The notes: generated from the sequence alone by a model not told the origin. A stretch of DNA of 64,000 nt from a virus (IMGVR_UViG_3300038701_000531:1-64000), one strand, 5' to 3'; numbered from the stretch's first letter, positions 16,338 through 25,742 are shown. Numbers and translations: made by a program.

Positions 16338-16645
16338 TGAAAACTTTACTTCTTATATTTAGTTTGCTACTATCATCTACAACATATAGTGCAGAACATT
16401 ATAAGACTAAATCATTTAATGTAGGTAGTGTATACTGTGATATAAGAACAGGTAGGAAAGTTAGAGATGCTGTATGCTACTACGTGTTTAAAGAAGATGA
16501 GACTACTATACACTGTAAAGAAGCTACTTACATGCACCCCAATAGGTTTATTATAGATAAAGGTGTTTATAGGGTTAGCAAAACAAGCTATGAAGCAAGA
16601 AGGTTTCTAGAAGAGGTAGCTAAAATTAAACTAGGTAAGGAGTAA
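16337..16645 (+). CDS. Secreted/periplasmic hypothetical protein, 102 aa
   Basis: Starts with a classical signal peptide: MK, a hydrophobic run (TLLLIFSLLL) and a probable cleavage site after TYSA. The mature part contains four Cys that could form disulphides. ATG overlaps the previous stop. A periplasmic role such as superinfection control is possible but not shown. Confidence 0.6.
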   Translation: MKTLLLIFSLLLSSTTYSAEHYKTKSFNVGSVYCDIRTGRKVRDAVCYYVFKEDETTIHCKEATYMHPNRFIIDKGVYRVSKTSYEARRFLEEVAKIKLGKE

Positions 16646-16650
16646 TAATT

Positions 16651-16857
16651 ATGAATGGTAGAGAACTTTTTAGAAATTATTTTAAGATTAAGAAAGGTCT
16701 AGATGTAGCGTCTTTTGTAGAGGAAACTGCAAATACAGACTTTTATCATAATGGGTCTTTTACTTTCTATTATAAAGATAGTGAGGGTAAAACTCAAAAG
16801 GCTAAAGGTTATTACCAAGATGTCTTATATTTTGCTATAAATAATAGGTGGCTATGA
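16651..16857 (+). CDS. Hypothetical protein, 68 aa
   Basis: ATG with AAGGAG upstream. Aromatic-rich small protein, no family recognised. Followed without gap by the gene at 16858. Confidence 0.6.
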   Translation: MNGRELFRNYFKIKKGLDVASFVEETANTDFYHNGSFTFYYKDSEGKTQKAKGYYQDVLYFAINNRWL

Positions 16858-17037
16858 ATGTATATCATAATGTACTCTGAGAGTTCCTCAGAAGGTCTCA
16901 GAGAAGAGATCTTAACTCAGGTAGGGGATAGTATACCTTTACGATTTAAAGACGCTGAAGGGGCTAACAATTACATTCACAGACATAGGTTATATGATGT
17001 ATTTGATAACATCAGACCTGTACTAGAGGAGAATTAA
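16858..17037 (+). CDS. Hypothetical protein, 59 aa
   Basis: ATG immediately follows the TGA of the previous gene; ends at TAA 17035-17037, one base before the next ATG. Coding throughout with backbone codon style and GAGGAG for the next gene at its end. Function unknown. Confidence 0.5.
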   Translation: MYIIMYSESSSEGLREEILTQVGDSIPLRFKDAEGANNYIHRHRLYDVFDNIRPVLEEN

Positions 17038-17038
17038 A

Positions 17039-17332
17039 ATGAATACAAAATTAGAAATGAAATACTTAAATGAAAAGAAGAGTATGAAGTTAGCTTACTT
17101 ACTAGGTGCTATTAGTTACATTATTCCATTAGCTCTACATAAATTCTACCTAGAACAATATGGATGGGCAGTATTATATATTATTCTTATATCTATAGGA
17201 CTACTTAGCCCTCAAAGCCTAGAAGGAGCTTTATGTACTTTAGTTTATAGCATTTTAATGCTTGTAGATATTATTAAGACTTCCCTTGATGTTAAGAGTT
17301 ATAATGAAAAATTATTAGATGAATATTTTTAA
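17039..17332 (+). CDS. TM2-domain-like membrane protein, 97 aa
   Basis: Two or three membrane segments: AYLLGAISYIIPLAL, then HKFYL, then WAVLYIILISIGLL and ALCTLVYSILMLVDI. A hydrophobic helix followed by H-K/R-F-Y-L is the TM2 domain signature. Last + strand gene before the terminator facing the late operon. Confidence 0.6.
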   Translation: MNTKLEMKYLNEKKSMKLAYLLGAISYIIPLALHKFYLEQYGWAVLYIILISIGLLSPQSLEGALCTLVYSILMLVDIIKTSLDVKSYNEKLLDEYF

Positions 17333-17333
17333 T

Positions 17334-17360
17334 AAAAAAAAAGGAGGCTAAAAGCCTCCT
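17334..17360 (-). terminator. Intrinsic terminator of the late (- strand) operon
   Basis: On the - strand AGGAGGC-TTTTA-GCCTCCT is followed by nine T. It lies 4 bases beyond the last late gene and directly after the stop of the convergent + strand gene; the + strand reading lacks a U-tract. Confidence 0.85.
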
Positions 17361-17363
17361 CTA

Positions 17364-17678
17364 TTAACAAGCATCTCTAACTTTAATTACTATATCACCT
17401 AAAATACAATCAGTAAGTGATATACCATCTGGATGATCAGCATCAGTAACAGATAAGTGTAGTATGTAACTACCTACTGCTAAAGCTGTGTCTCCTAGAA
17501 GTAGTTCTAATTTAGTTATATCATTCGTATCTAATAAGAATACTTCTGGATTAGAAACTTTAGTATAAGTCTCTGTACCAAGCTTAACAGTTATATCCGC
17601 CATGCTAGGTAGGTTAACTCCATTAACTCTAATTATCACTGGAGTTGATGTAGTCTTTACAACAGTATCCCACAACAT
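17364..17678 (-). CDS. Hypothetical virion-associated protein, 104 aa
   Basis: Start at ATG 17678 because GGAGG (17687-17691) is 8 bases upstream; TTG 17684 would be too close. Beta-rich (LELLLGDTALAVGSYILHLSV), likely an Ig-like or tail-decoration domain. Overlaps the preceding gene by one base at the end of the tail-fibre cluster. Confidence 0.55.
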   Translation of the reverse strand: MLWDTVVKTTSTPVIIRVNGVNLPSMADITVKLGTETYTKVSNPEVFLLDTNDITKLELLLGDTALAVGSYILHLSVTDADHPDGISLTDCILGDIVIKVRDAC

Positions 17679-17884
17679 TAACAATTCCTCCTATCTTCTA
17701 TATAAATACTTTCCCTAGATTCAAGATAAACTAATTCTCTCTCCTCAGGACATATAGATAATGCTGTCCAATCAATTGGAGTAACTACAGGAGGCAAACC
17801 AGAAGAAAAACCTCTGGTTATAATATCCTTTATTGTTCCTAAACCAGCACCAAAACCTCTAGTGATTATAGATTTAACAGACAT
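17678..17884 (-). CDS. Hypothetical protein with internal ITRGF repeat, 68 aa
   Basis: Two related halves near the N-terminus: IITRGFGAGL and IITRGFSSGL. Short proteins with ITRGF/Y repeats are common beside phage tail genes. Overlaps both neighbours by one base, indicating coupled translation. Confidence 0.55.
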   Translation of the reverse strand: MSVKSIITRGFGAGLGTIKDIITRGFSSGLPPVVTPIDWTALSICPEERELVYLESRESIYIEDRRNC

Positions 17885-20037
17885 TAACTACTCCTAGTGA
17901 TTGAAGTAGGATTAGCTGAATCATTAATGGTAAATGTTCCTGCTGCTGTAGCTCCATCTAATCTCTTAACATTATAACTAACTCCAGTAATATCAAAGTC
18001 AGTTAAGAATTGTTGAGTCATTAGAATAGCTTGAGTGGCTGTAGGAGCAACCCCATCTGCTGCATAACTCTCTACTAATTGAGTAGTCCATACATCACTA
18101 ACACTAATATCATTCAATGCTGATATCTGATTAGGTATAGTAGTACTAGTGTCCTCTAAGATAGCTGCAATACTCGCGTTATCAGGATTAACAGTAGCAA
18201 AGCCTGTAGCAGTCAACCAATTGCCTTGATTAAGCTGTAACTCATTAGTATCTGCTAATATGTCAGTAATACTAGAGTTATCTGGTGCGGTGTAACTAGA
18301 AGCTAACAGAGCATTGTCTGTACCTCTCATGTCAGTATTGGTAGTTGTAGTATCTACTAATGTAACATTAGCAACTACATCACTAGCAGCATTAAAATCA
18401 TTAAGGTCATCTAAGGTTGTCTTAGTACCACTAATACTAAAACCAGCTTTATCAGTTAGTGATCTAGTAGCATATGACCAGATATCAGCAGGGGTAGTAC
18501 CTCCACCGCCTCCAGCAGCACTAACTTCACTATCTAAGTAGAAACCAAAGGTTCCTGCTGTTGTGTGTCCTGATTGAGCTTCATCCCAAACACCATCTAC
18601 TATTTGAGATACTGTAGGAGGAGTACCTGTGTAAGCAGAATCAGTTCCTCTCATATCTGTGTTAGTTGTTGTTGTATCAACTAATGTAACATGAGCTACT
18701 GTATCTGTAGCAGGATTAAAATCATTTAAATCTGTTATATCACTTTTCTGAGATAAATCAGGAGTAGCTGTAGGAACAGCAGTAGTTCCATCCATACCTA
18801 ATCTATATCTGATTTGGTTCTTCTCAGTAGCTGTAAACTCACCACCCCCACTAATAGCTGTTCCTACGTCATCTACCACTTTAGTAGTAACTGCATCTGC
18901 ATTCTCAAAGAATACATCAAAGTTACCAGCGATACGTCCTGCTGTAGTTTCTGTTAATGTGGTAGATAAGAAACCCTGTGTAAATGAATTAACATTACCA
19001 CTAACGTCTATAGCCATAGAGCTAAAATTAGTAGGGAAAGTCTGAGTAAGGCTATAGCCTGTCTTGCCAACATTCCAATTACCCTTATTATCTAAAGCAT
19101 TAGCTGCAATACCAGAAGCTGTTATCCAGTTAGTTGGTATTGAAGGTAAGTTAGTTAAGTTAGTTACTGTAGCTACTGCATCTGTTGCAGGATCAAAATC
19201 ATTTAGAGCTGCTATTTGAGCAGGAATAGTAGTTCCTGTATCTTCTAGGATAGCAGTAATACTAGCATTATCTGGGTTTACCGTAGCAAATCCAGTGGCT
19301 GTAGCCCAATCCCCCTGATTAAGTTGCAACTCATTAGTATCTGCTAATATAGCTGTAATACTAGAGTTGTCTGGAGCTGTATAACCTGATGCTAATAAAG
19401 CGTTATCTGTACCGCGCATATCTGTATTAGTAGTACAAGTATCCACTAAGTCTACATTAACAACTGCACCAGCTAGAGTGTTAATAGCTCCTGCACTAAC
19501 TATATCTGTAGCTGCTATATCATTAAGAGCATCTAGAGTAGTCTTAGTTCCTGATATAGTGAATCCAGCCTTATCAGTTATTGCTCTTGTAGTTGTACCC
19601 CAAACTTTATCAGCCCCTACTTGAGTTATACCTACATCATTAGTGACATTTGTAGTTGTAGCTACTAAAGTTACATTAGCTACAGCATCACTAGTAGCAT
19701 CAAAAGTACTTCTAGTGCTAATAGCAGCGTCTAAATTAGTTAATCCTAAGTCAGCAGTATCGTGGGGGTCAAAACTTACAGTATACACTTGAATAGCAGC
19801 AGTAATAGCTGACGTATGAGTAAATGTAAATACTACATGATTACCATTGGTCTCTGCTTGAGTTGGAGCATAACTCCAAGTACCGTTACCTTCATGAGCT
19901 ACTGTACCTGCTCCAGCAGATTGAGTGCCCCCATCAATAGTGACATATACAGTAGTAGTCCCTGTTACGACATCACTCCCGTCAGAGGAGTTTATTAGTT
20001 GGGCTGTTACTACTTGCCCTGATATATTTTTTCTCAT
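17884..20037 (-). CDS. Tail fibre / appendage protein with internal repeats, 717 aa
   Basis: N-terminal ~100 residues form a beta domain (VYVTIDGGTQSAGAG..); the rest is a low-complexity, Thr/Asn/Asp-rich repetitive shaft. A unit of ~85 residues containing TDMRGTDNALLAS.YTAPDNS and DNASI.AILEDT occurs twice, encoded around 18112-18368 and 19198-19454. Such repetitive fibres mediate host contact and vary by recombination. Lies directly downstream of the propeller/LamG-like protein. Confidence 0.6.
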   Translation of the reverse strand: MRKNISGQVVTAQLINSSDGSDVVTGTTTVYVTIDGGTQSAGAGTVAHEGNGTWSYAPTQAETNGNHVVFTFTHTSAITAAIQVYTVSFDPHDTADLGLTNLDAAISTRSTFDATSDAVANVTLVATTTNVTNDVGITQVGADKVWGTTTRAITDKAGFTISGTKTTLDALNDIAATDIVSAGAINTLAGAVVNVDLVDTCTTNTDMRGTDNALLASGYTAPDNSSITAILADTNELQLNQGDWATATGFATVNPDNASITAILEDTGTTIPAQIAALNDFDPATDAVATVTNLTNLPSIPTNWITASGIAANALDNKGNWNVGKTGYSLTQTFPTNFSSMAIDVSGNVNSFTQGFLSTTLTETTAGRIAGNFDVFFENADAVTTKVVDDVGTAISGGGEFTATEKNQIRYRLGMDGTTAVPTATPDLSQKSDITDLNDFNPATDTVAHVTLVDTTTTNTDMRGTDSAYTGTPPTVSQIVDGVWDEAQSGHTTAGTFGFYLDSEVSAAGGGGGTTPADIWSYATRSLTDKAGFSISGTKTTLDDLNDFNAASDVVANVTLVDTTTTNTDMRGTDNALLASSYTAPDNSSITDILADTNELQLNQGNWLTATGFATVNPDNASIAAILEDTSTTIPNQISALNDISVSDVWTTQLVESYAADGVAPTATQAILMTQQFLTDFDITGVSYNVKRLDGATAAGTFTINDSANPTSITRSS

Positions 20038-20046
20038 TATTTCCTC

Positions 20047-22467
20047 TTAGAAATATCCTATCATAACGTTAGCTTGTCTAGCCCAGAATGGGGAGAAACC
20101 TGCTGCTTCCTGATTCCAACCATCATTAGTAGTCCAAGTCCCTGTATTAACTTCATTATCATAAACCGTTGATTCCCTGTCATCTGATGTACTAGCATAA
20201 GCTAACGAAGCATCTGATATAGTTAGGGGTTGTCTACCAAAAGGGGTAGAATCTGGGGATACACCTAATGTAAGCCTATTTATAGTTTCTGTATCAGTAG
20301 ACGTAGCTGTATTTGAATCTACGTGTACACCATTAACATAAAGTTTTCTACTGCTATCACTTTCATGGTATACTGTGTACTTACGCCATTCGTCCTGAGT
20401 TCTATCTCCAGAAGAACCAGCATAAACCTCAGTACCTGAACTAGTGTCACTCCACCTTACTGCTTGACTTCCTGAGAACCAAGTACCAATCACGCCTTGA
20501 TGGGAGGTAACTCCACCATTACCTATACATATTATACGTGTTTCAGAGTTAGTATTTATCTTAGCCCAAGCTGTTAAATAACAAGGATAGGTTCTTGAAG
20601 TTGCTAAAGCTACTGCAACATTATCATTGTCTGTACTGTTATATAGTCTGGCAGAATCAGTTATACCTAACCTGTTAGTTGCTAAAGTTGTACCTGATTG
20701 GGTTGGAGTTTGAGTACCAGTTTCATCTGTTAAACCCTCTACAGAAGCATATTGAGCTACACTATAAACTGCTTCACTACCATAAGTACTGCTTGCTGCT
20801 GGTTGCACTGTTTGAGTACTATCTGCAACTAAGTAGATAGTTTGTCCAGTTTGGGCTGTGGTTTTAACCCTCATATATACTTCTGGAGAAGCCCCAGTTA
20901 CAAAAGTAAATATATGTACTGGTAGTCTTACAGCTTTAGTACTATCTTCATACGCTATAAGATTTCCACCACCATTAGTAAAAGCATTTGCTCCATCTAA
21001 AGCTAAAGTTGGAAAATCACCAGCAGTTAACAATACAGGGAAATCTGAGTGACTACCTGTAATAGTAGGTAATGTGATAGTAGTTGCGTAGTCTCCTCCT
21101 GTAGGAGGGGATTCCACTGTATAGAAATTATCAAAATTAGTATGGGCGTCTGATAATTCAGCATCAGATAAAACTTTGTCAAATACTAAAATATCTTTGT
21201 ATATATTATCAGCTTGGTCATTACTAGCGTTTATACCACCAACATATAATCCCCCTGCTGGGGGTGTTACCCAAGTACCAAGAGTATTAGTATCTTCATA
21301 CGTCCCGTTAACACCTAGTTTGATAGTAACGTTAGAACCTTGCTTGCTCCAAGAAAAAGCTAATATATAATATTCTTGAGTATTTAACCCTGTGTAAGTA
21401 ACTCTTTGACTACTATCAACTCTAAAATGTAGATCGGTATCCGTTTCACTCCAAGATTCCCAATCATTTGATAAATTATTGTTATCAAAAACTGTCCTAA
21501 AGTTAGCCAAGGATTGAAACCAAACCTTCATCACAACAGTACAATCATCAGAGATTAAACTATTAGTTAGGTATTGCTGAGGATCGGATTTAGAGGTTAC
21601 TGTACTAATGTACATGTTATCTAATTTAATAGTTCTAGGCGACCCTTGATAGTGGTTGAATATTAAATCCCCACCATAAGATGTAACTCCCTCCATCTCT
21701 ATACTAGATAGTATAGGGTCTAACTGTGTTATTAAATTCCAATCACTATCATATCTATAAATCTCATTGACACTACCTGATTGATAGTAAGACCCTAAGA
21801 ACCAATCGCCATCGTGCTGTGTTAAGGACTGAATACCTACACAGGCATCATTCATAGTTATTACACCAATGAATGCTCCTGTGCTTTTGTTGAATCTGTA
21901 TATATCTGTATTTCTTTGATCAGACCCAAGTGTATTATAAAATGACGTTACATATAATTCTAAACCGTCAGGGCTTAATGCTACAGCAGATCCATTACAA
22001 TTAGTCTGAGCTGAAATATCAAAATGTGAGTCATAGGATAAGTCACTAATTAGATATTTAACTATACACTGATCTGTAGAAGACTGTGTAGGGGAGTCCC
22101 AATTAACTACAGGGACATAAAGATAAGTATCATCAATAAACCCCGATCCAATATGATCTACACCAGCAGGTAAACTAGTATAAGGACTAGTGTTACTCTC
22201 TACCTCAGTACCTGTTAGGTCGTACTTCTTTAGGCTTGCAGTGTTCATTGCAAACCAATGAGTAGCATTTCTAGCTATACCTTGTTGAGCATTCCAACCA
22301 GTTGTACCACTTATTTCATCGGAAACTACTTGGTGCTTTGTTTGGTTTGCAGTATCAGAACCTCCAGCTAAGGCTACCAATTTAGGTAGCTTCTCATCAC
22401 CAGATAAAGCTCTAACTATATTTCCATAAAGGGCATGGGAGGTATTTAAAATCTTACCAGCGCTCAT
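20047..22467 (-). CDS. Receptor-binding tail protein: beta-propeller plus two LamG-like domains, 806 aa
   Basis: ATG 22467 with GGAGG five bases upstream. Residues ~50-290 look like a beta-propeller (repeating DIYRFNKSTGAFIG, ALSPDGLELYVTSF, EIYRYDSDWNLI). About 300-450 is a concanavalin/LamG-like domain (YILAFSWSKQG..LGVNGTYEDT). About 460-570 resembles DUF2341 (TLPTITGSHSDFPVLLTAGD), followed by a second LamG-like domain (WRKYTVYHESDSSRKLYVNG). This architecture suits glycan recognition at the tail tip. Confidence 0.55.
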   Translation of the reverse strand: MSAGKILNTSHALYGNIVRALSGDEKLPKLVALAGGSDTANQTKHQVVSDEISGTTGWNAQQGIARNATHWFAMNTASLKKYDLTGTEVESNTSPYTSLPAGVDHIGSGFIDDTYLYVPVVNWDSPTQSSTDQCIVKYLISDLSYDSHFDISAQTNCNGSAVALSPDGLELYVTSFYNTLGSDQRNTDIYRFNKSTGAFIGVITMNDACVGIQSLTQHDGDWFLGSYYQSGSVNEIYRYDSDWNLITQLDPILSSIEMEGVTSYGGDLIFNHYQGSPRTIKLDNMYISTVTSKSDPQQYLTNSLISDDCTVVMKVWFQSLANFRTVFDNNNLSNDWESWSETDTDLHFRVDSSQRVTYTGLNTQEYYILAFSWSKQGSNVTIKLGVNGTYEDTNTLGTWVTPPAGGLYVGGINASNDQADNIYKDILVFDKVLSDAELSDAHTNFDNFYTVESPPTGGDYATTITLPTITGSHSDFPVLLTAGDFPTLALDGANAFTNGGGNLIAYEDSTKAVRLPVHIFTFVTGASPEVYMRVKTTAQTGQTIYLVADSTQTVQPAASSTYGSEAVYSVAQYASVEGLTDETGTQTPTQSGTTLATNRLGITDSARLYNSTDNDNVAVALATSRTYPCYLTAWAKINTNSETRIICIGNGGVTSHQGVIGTWFSGSQAVRWSDTSSGTEVYAGSSGDRTQDEWRKYTVYHESDSSRKLYVNGVHVDSNTATSTDTETINRLTLGVSPDSTPFGRQPLTISDASLAYASTSDDRESTVYDNEVNTGTWTTNDGWNQEAAGFSPFWARQANVMIGYF

Positions 22468-22488
22468 ACCAACCTCCAAGTATTTGTA

Positions 22489-22851
22489 TTAGTTATATCT
22501 CTTATCCCACTCATCAATATTTACTGAGTGCTTAGCGATAAAAGCATCATTCTTAGCTTTCATATCTACTAAGTCTTCCATATTAATTATACCAAAAGCC
22601 TCTTGAACTTTAGCCATATTCTGTGTCAATATTTGGTACAGCACCAAACCCTCTTGGTTCATATATGACATATCATCTGCATCTACCAAGTCTTTACCTC
22701 CTAAGAATTGGTCATTCTTCCAAGGAGCATATTGAACTAACCTATCAGTCTCTCTAGTAAGGTCTGATGCTAACTTAGCCCAAGCTGTTGATATTTGTTC
22801 TTGTTCTTGGTCGTGCTTTCTTCTTCTTCTACTTGCTATCATATTTGCCAC
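22489..22851 (-). CDS. Hypothetical protein, 120 aa
   Basis: Start uncertain: GTG 22860 or GTG 22851; AGGGG spacing favours 22851. Charged helical protein with an Arg-rich N-terminus (SRRRRKH). Overlaps the end of the upstream gene. Function unknown. Confidence 0.5.
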   Translation of the reverse strand: MANMIASRRRRKHDQEQEQISTAWAKLASDLTRETDRLVQYAPWKNDQFLGGKDLVDADDMSYMNQEGLVLYQILTQNMAKVQEAFGIINMEDLVDMKAKNDAFIAKHSVNIDEWDKRYN

Positions 22852-23125
22852 TTTGTACACCCCTAATCTTAACTAAGTTTTCTTCTTTTACTCTATCCCA
22901 CTCTATACTATTTATACAGTGGTCTTCCTCACCAGTTATTTTATTAAATATCCAATCTATTACAGGCATAATAGTCTTAGCCCATCTCTTACCTAATAAG
23001 AACATTATTCCCGTTCTACCACTAAATGTCTGGTCTGGGTCTCCACCTGTCACTACATTAAGAGACTGTGTACCCCAAACCAAGATATTCCAGAAATAAC
23101 TTTTTATTTTATCTCTAGTCCTCAT
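22829..23125 (-). CDS. Conserved phage protein of the lysis region, 98 aa
   Basis: The pattern LNVVTGGDPDQTFSGRTG then W..TIMPVIDWIF...DHC resembles a family of small phage/prophage proteins usually encoded among lysis genes. Function is not established. Overlaps its upstream neighbour by 11 bases. Confidence 0.5.
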   Translation of the reverse strand: MRTRDKIKSYFWNILVWGTQSLNVVTGGDPDQTFSGRTGIMFLLGKRWAKTIMPVIDWIFNKITGEEDHCINSIEWDRVKEENLVKIRGVQSGKYDSK

Positions 23126-23360
23126 GTTTATCCTTTATATTATCTATGCTGAACTTAAATGTACCTAATAAAGCTCCTAGGAAGCCAAATAAAGCTACTA
23201 ATTCATATTCTGATAGTTTACCTACATGTAACTTATAAAACTCCCACACTTCAAGCATAAACCACCCTGAGAACACTATAGCGGCTATAGATATAAGCCT
23301 ATATTGTTTTAATGTTATATGTAGAGGTTGTTGATGTATGTGTTCAATTACTTTTTTCAT
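23115..23360 (-). CDS. Two-helix membrane protein, candidate holin, 81 aa
   Basis: Two membrane segments: LISIAAIVFSGWFMLEVW and ELVALFGFLGALLGTF, separated by a short loop, with charged ends. This is the size and topology of a class II holin and it sits beside the spanin pair. A holin call is inference from topology and context. Confidence 0.5.
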   Translation of the reverse strand: MKKVIEHIHQQPLHITLKQYRLISIAAIVFSGWFMLEVWEFYKLHVGKLSEYELVALFGFLGALLGTFKFSIDNIKDKHED

Positions 23361-23727
23361 CTTGAGGGCATCTCTCTTCTCTCAGTTCTTTCCTGTAGTA
23401 GCAGAGCATCTTTTCTAATTTCCTTGTCCTCAACTCTTTTTGTTCTTCCCATATTCTAAATAGTTGGGAATCATCTGGAGTAAAACCTAATATAGTTTTA
23501 ACATTACCCTCCTCATCTACATACTGAACTTCTGTAATTCTACCTTTCATAAAAGGAGGAATTGGATCAGGCCAATCTGGATGATGAATAATATCCTCTG
23601 TATCTGGGAGGACAAAAGGGTTTTGAACTTCGATAGGCATTGATGAACAAGCACCTAATGAAATACAAAATAAAAGAGTGAGCCAAGTCCTTTTGGCTCT
23701 GGAGGAAAACTTTATTAATCTTTGCAT
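23344..23727 (-). CDS. Outer-membrane spanin lipoprotein (Rz1-like), 127 aa
   Basis: Signal sequence with lipobox LGAC (Cys at about residue 27), so an outer-membrane lipoprotein. Followed by a Pro/Asp-rich linker (HHPDWPDPIPPF) and a charged helix. Its start lies inside the 3' end of the Rz-like gene (13-base overlap), the usual Rz/Rz1 arrangement. Would fuse inner and outer membranes at lysis together with the i-spanin. Confidence 0.6.
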   Translation of the reverse strand: MQRLIKFSSRAKRTWLTLLFCISLGACSSMPIEVQNPFVLPDTEDIIHHPDWPDPIPPFMKGRITEVQYVDEEGNVKTILGFTPDDSQLFRIWEEQKELRTRKLEKMLCYYRKELREERCPQDEKSN

Positions 23728-24137
23728 GAATTCTTATCCCCCGAATTACAGCTCACTTCATCAATAAACTTATCAAAAGACCTATTAACTAATTTAGTCA
23801 TTAACTTTGGATGTTTACTGAAAGCATTCTCTAGTCTACCTATGTGAGACTCAAATTCTGACTTCTTTTGATTAAAGTCTGAAGTGAGTTTTGTATTAGC
23901 CTCTGAGAGTTCCTGAGCGGCTCTCTGAGCCTCTTTAATACGATTGTTGAGGTTTACTATAGCTTCATTAGAACTCTTCAACGCGGCCTCTACAGAGGCT
24001 TTCTCAGCCTCCATAAAAACTAAAGCACTCTCTGCTTTTTCAGCTTTTTGATATAATCCATAGCTAACACCAGATAATGCAAGCACTAATAATATAGCTA
24101 TAGCTCCTGTCTTAGCTGAGGATAGGAAACCTAACAT
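23715..24137 (-). CDS. Inner-membrane spanin (Rz-like), 140 aa
   Basis: One N-terminal membrane helix (AIAILLVLALSGVSYGLY) followed by a ~90-residue coiled coil (KAESALVFMEAEKASVEAALKS..), then a short Cys-containing tail. This matches i-spanin topology, anchored in the inner membrane with a periplasmic coiled coil. Paired with the lipoprotein gene that overlaps its end. Confidence 0.65.
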   Translation of the reverse strand: MLGFLSSAKTGAIAILLVLALSGVSYGLYQKAEKAESALVFMEAEKASVEAALKSSNEAIVNLNNRIKEAQRAAQELSEANTKLTSDFNQKKSEFESHIGRLENAFSKHPKLMTKLVNRSFDKFIDEVSCNSGDKNSCKD

Positions 24138-24153
24138 AATACCTCCTCAGTAT

Positions 24154-24840
24154 TTAGGTTTGAGGTACATTGTCTCCATTGTCCCCATTAACTGCTTCGT
24201 TAGTTACTTCAGTTGTGGTAGTTGTTGTATCACCTTGAGTATTAGTTTCTGAATTGGAACTAGTATTTTCTGAAGAAGATGAACTATTATAGCTCTCATT
24301 AGCCGTATCACCGCTAGTAGTATTATAGCTATCATAACTATAAGTATCAGAGCTGTTATTAGAGTCCTGAATGCTAGAGTGTTGAGACATGTCATTATTG
24401 GAGTCAGTATATGTGTTTGTAGTTGTGACCCCAGACCCTTTAATTTCTGCCATACCATTGAAGATATCCTTAAACATTGAGTCACTAGATAGTTGTCTTA
24501 ATGTACCATGCTCATTATTATTCTTAGCAATTTGGAATTGGAAGAAAGGACTAGCTAGTTTACCTAAGAAGTCTAAAGTGACTGCATACTTGTCTGATTG
24601 AGGAGGTTCTACATTGACATAACGTTGTTTTACATCAAAGACTACAAGACCACAGTTATTTGTATTTATCTGTTCGTCTGTACACCTAATCTCACCTTTA
24701 ATCTCAAATAACTTTTTAGGGGCATTTACTACCTTACCATACTCAAAACGAGCTTTAGCTATTTCAGCATCATATTTATTTGTGGTGCATCCTGTCATTA
24801 GCAACAAGGATACTAGGAATACGCTTATTAATTTTTTCAT
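24154..24840 (-). CDS. Lipoprotein with low-complexity Ser/Thr/Asn tail, 228 aa
   Basis: Start at ATG 24840 (MKKLISVFLV..), giving a clean signal peptide and lipobox MTGC. Residues ~130-225 are almost entirely Ser, Thr, Asn, Asp and Gly. Probably exported to the envelope. In the lysis cluster, but no lysis family recognised. Confidence 0.6.
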   Translation of the reverse strand: MKKLISVFLVSLLLMTGCTTNKYDAEIAKARFEYGKVVNAPKKLFEIKGEIRCTDEQINTNNCGLVVFDVKQRYVNVEPPQSDKYAVTLDFLGKLASPFFQFQIAKNNNEHGTLRQLSSDSMFKDIFNGMAEIKGSGVTTTNTYTDSNNDMSQHSSIQDSNNSSDTYSYDSYNTTSGDTANESYNSSSSSENTSSNSETNTQGDTTTTTTEVTNEAVNGDNGDNVPQT

Positions 24841-24848
24841 TGGTTGCC

Positions 24849-25241
24849 TTATTTTAATCCTAACCAAATTAAGACACCAGCAGTGATAACTGAGCCTATA
24901 ATACCAAAGAAAATCTTACGTGCATCACCAATACTCCTGTCATTAAGAGCTTGTTTAGTGGTCACATCACTCATCTTAACTTTAATATCTTTTTGTTCTT
25001 TAGTTATTTCTGCTAGTGTTAGTTGGAAGGATGCTTGTTTTTCTAATAGATAATTATGATTCTGCTCTACATAGTCCTTGAGAGCATCATCTCTAATTTT
25101 AGAGTTACTTACTGCAATTGCTAGTTCATGAGTGGCATCTGCTAATTTATCTAGCGTAGTTGTAACACCATCTTTGAAAGAGCTAATTTCACTTTTTACT
25201 CCAGCAATATCTTTTTCTATCTGATCTATTTTTTCCTGCAT
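24849..25241 (-). CDS. XhlA-like coiled-coil protein with C-terminal membrane anchor, 130 aa
   Basis: About 100 residues of coiled coil (IDQIEKDIAGVKSEISSF..) followed by one membrane helix (IFFGIIGSVITAGVLIWLGL). This resembles hemolysin XhlA-type accessory lysis proteins, which act with a holin. The neighbouring membrane proteins support a lysis role. Confidence 0.5.
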   Translation of the reverse strand: MQEKIDQIEKDIAGVKSEISSFKDGVTTTLDKLADATHELAIAVSNSKIRDDALKDYVEQNHNYLLEKQASFQLTLAEITKEQKDIKVKMSDVTTKQALNDRSIGDARKIFFGIIGSVITAGVLIWLGLK

Positions 25242-25297
25242 ACCTAAACTTTTTTATTTTTAAATGATAGTATACTACTGCTAGAGTAGCTCCCAAA

Positions 25298-25714
25298 CTA
25301 CCCATTAGTAGGGCTGTTATTATTGTTATTATCAAAAACTGCATATGTAAATATTAATACCTCGCTCACGTTTAGTATTAATGCAACACTATTTAAATCT
25401 ATATTAGACAATATACTAAAAGCACCTGAGAGATATTGTATTATAAAGAAGCAATATAAAAAGGCATAAGTTGTGTAAACACCTTCTTTCTTATTCTTTA
25501 CTGTCAAATACAGCACTACCAACACAGTTAATTGATGTCTAATGCCCTCTGAGATATAGTATTCTAAACCCCAAAAGTTAATATCATTATAGTATAGCCA
25601 CCAATTACTGATAACTATTAAAATAGCGAGAGTACCAGTGTCCTTCTTGGCATCTAGGAGAAATATTAATGTTATATTCATATAAATAAAAATTATAATA
25701 TCAAATGTAAGCAT
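25298..25714 (-). CDS. Polytopic membrane protein, 138 aa
   Basis: Four probable membrane segments (IIIFIYMNITLIFLL; LAILIVISNWWLYY; LTVLVVLYLTV; TYAFLYCFFIIQYLSG and a fifth weaker one) with an Asn-rich C-terminus. Could be a holin or an envelope-modifying protein; no family recognised. Confidence 0.5.
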   Translation of the reverse strand: MLTFDIIIFIYMNITLIFLLDAKKDTGTLAILIVISNWWLYYNDINFWGLEYYISEGIRHQLTVLVVLYLTVKNKKEGVYTTYAFLYCFFIIQYLSGAFSILSNIDLNSVALILNVSEVLIFTYAVFDNNNNNSPTNG

Positions 25715-25742
25715 TAATATTTCTCCTTAGTTTTATTATTTA

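Noticed and set aside
18314-21370. + strand ORFs inside the tail-fibre genes (for example 18314-18541, 20858-21052, 21176-21370)
   Set aside because: They are shadows of long - strand coding frames, lack ribosome sites and have repetitive Ser/Val/Leu composition created by complementing Thr/Asn-rich codons.
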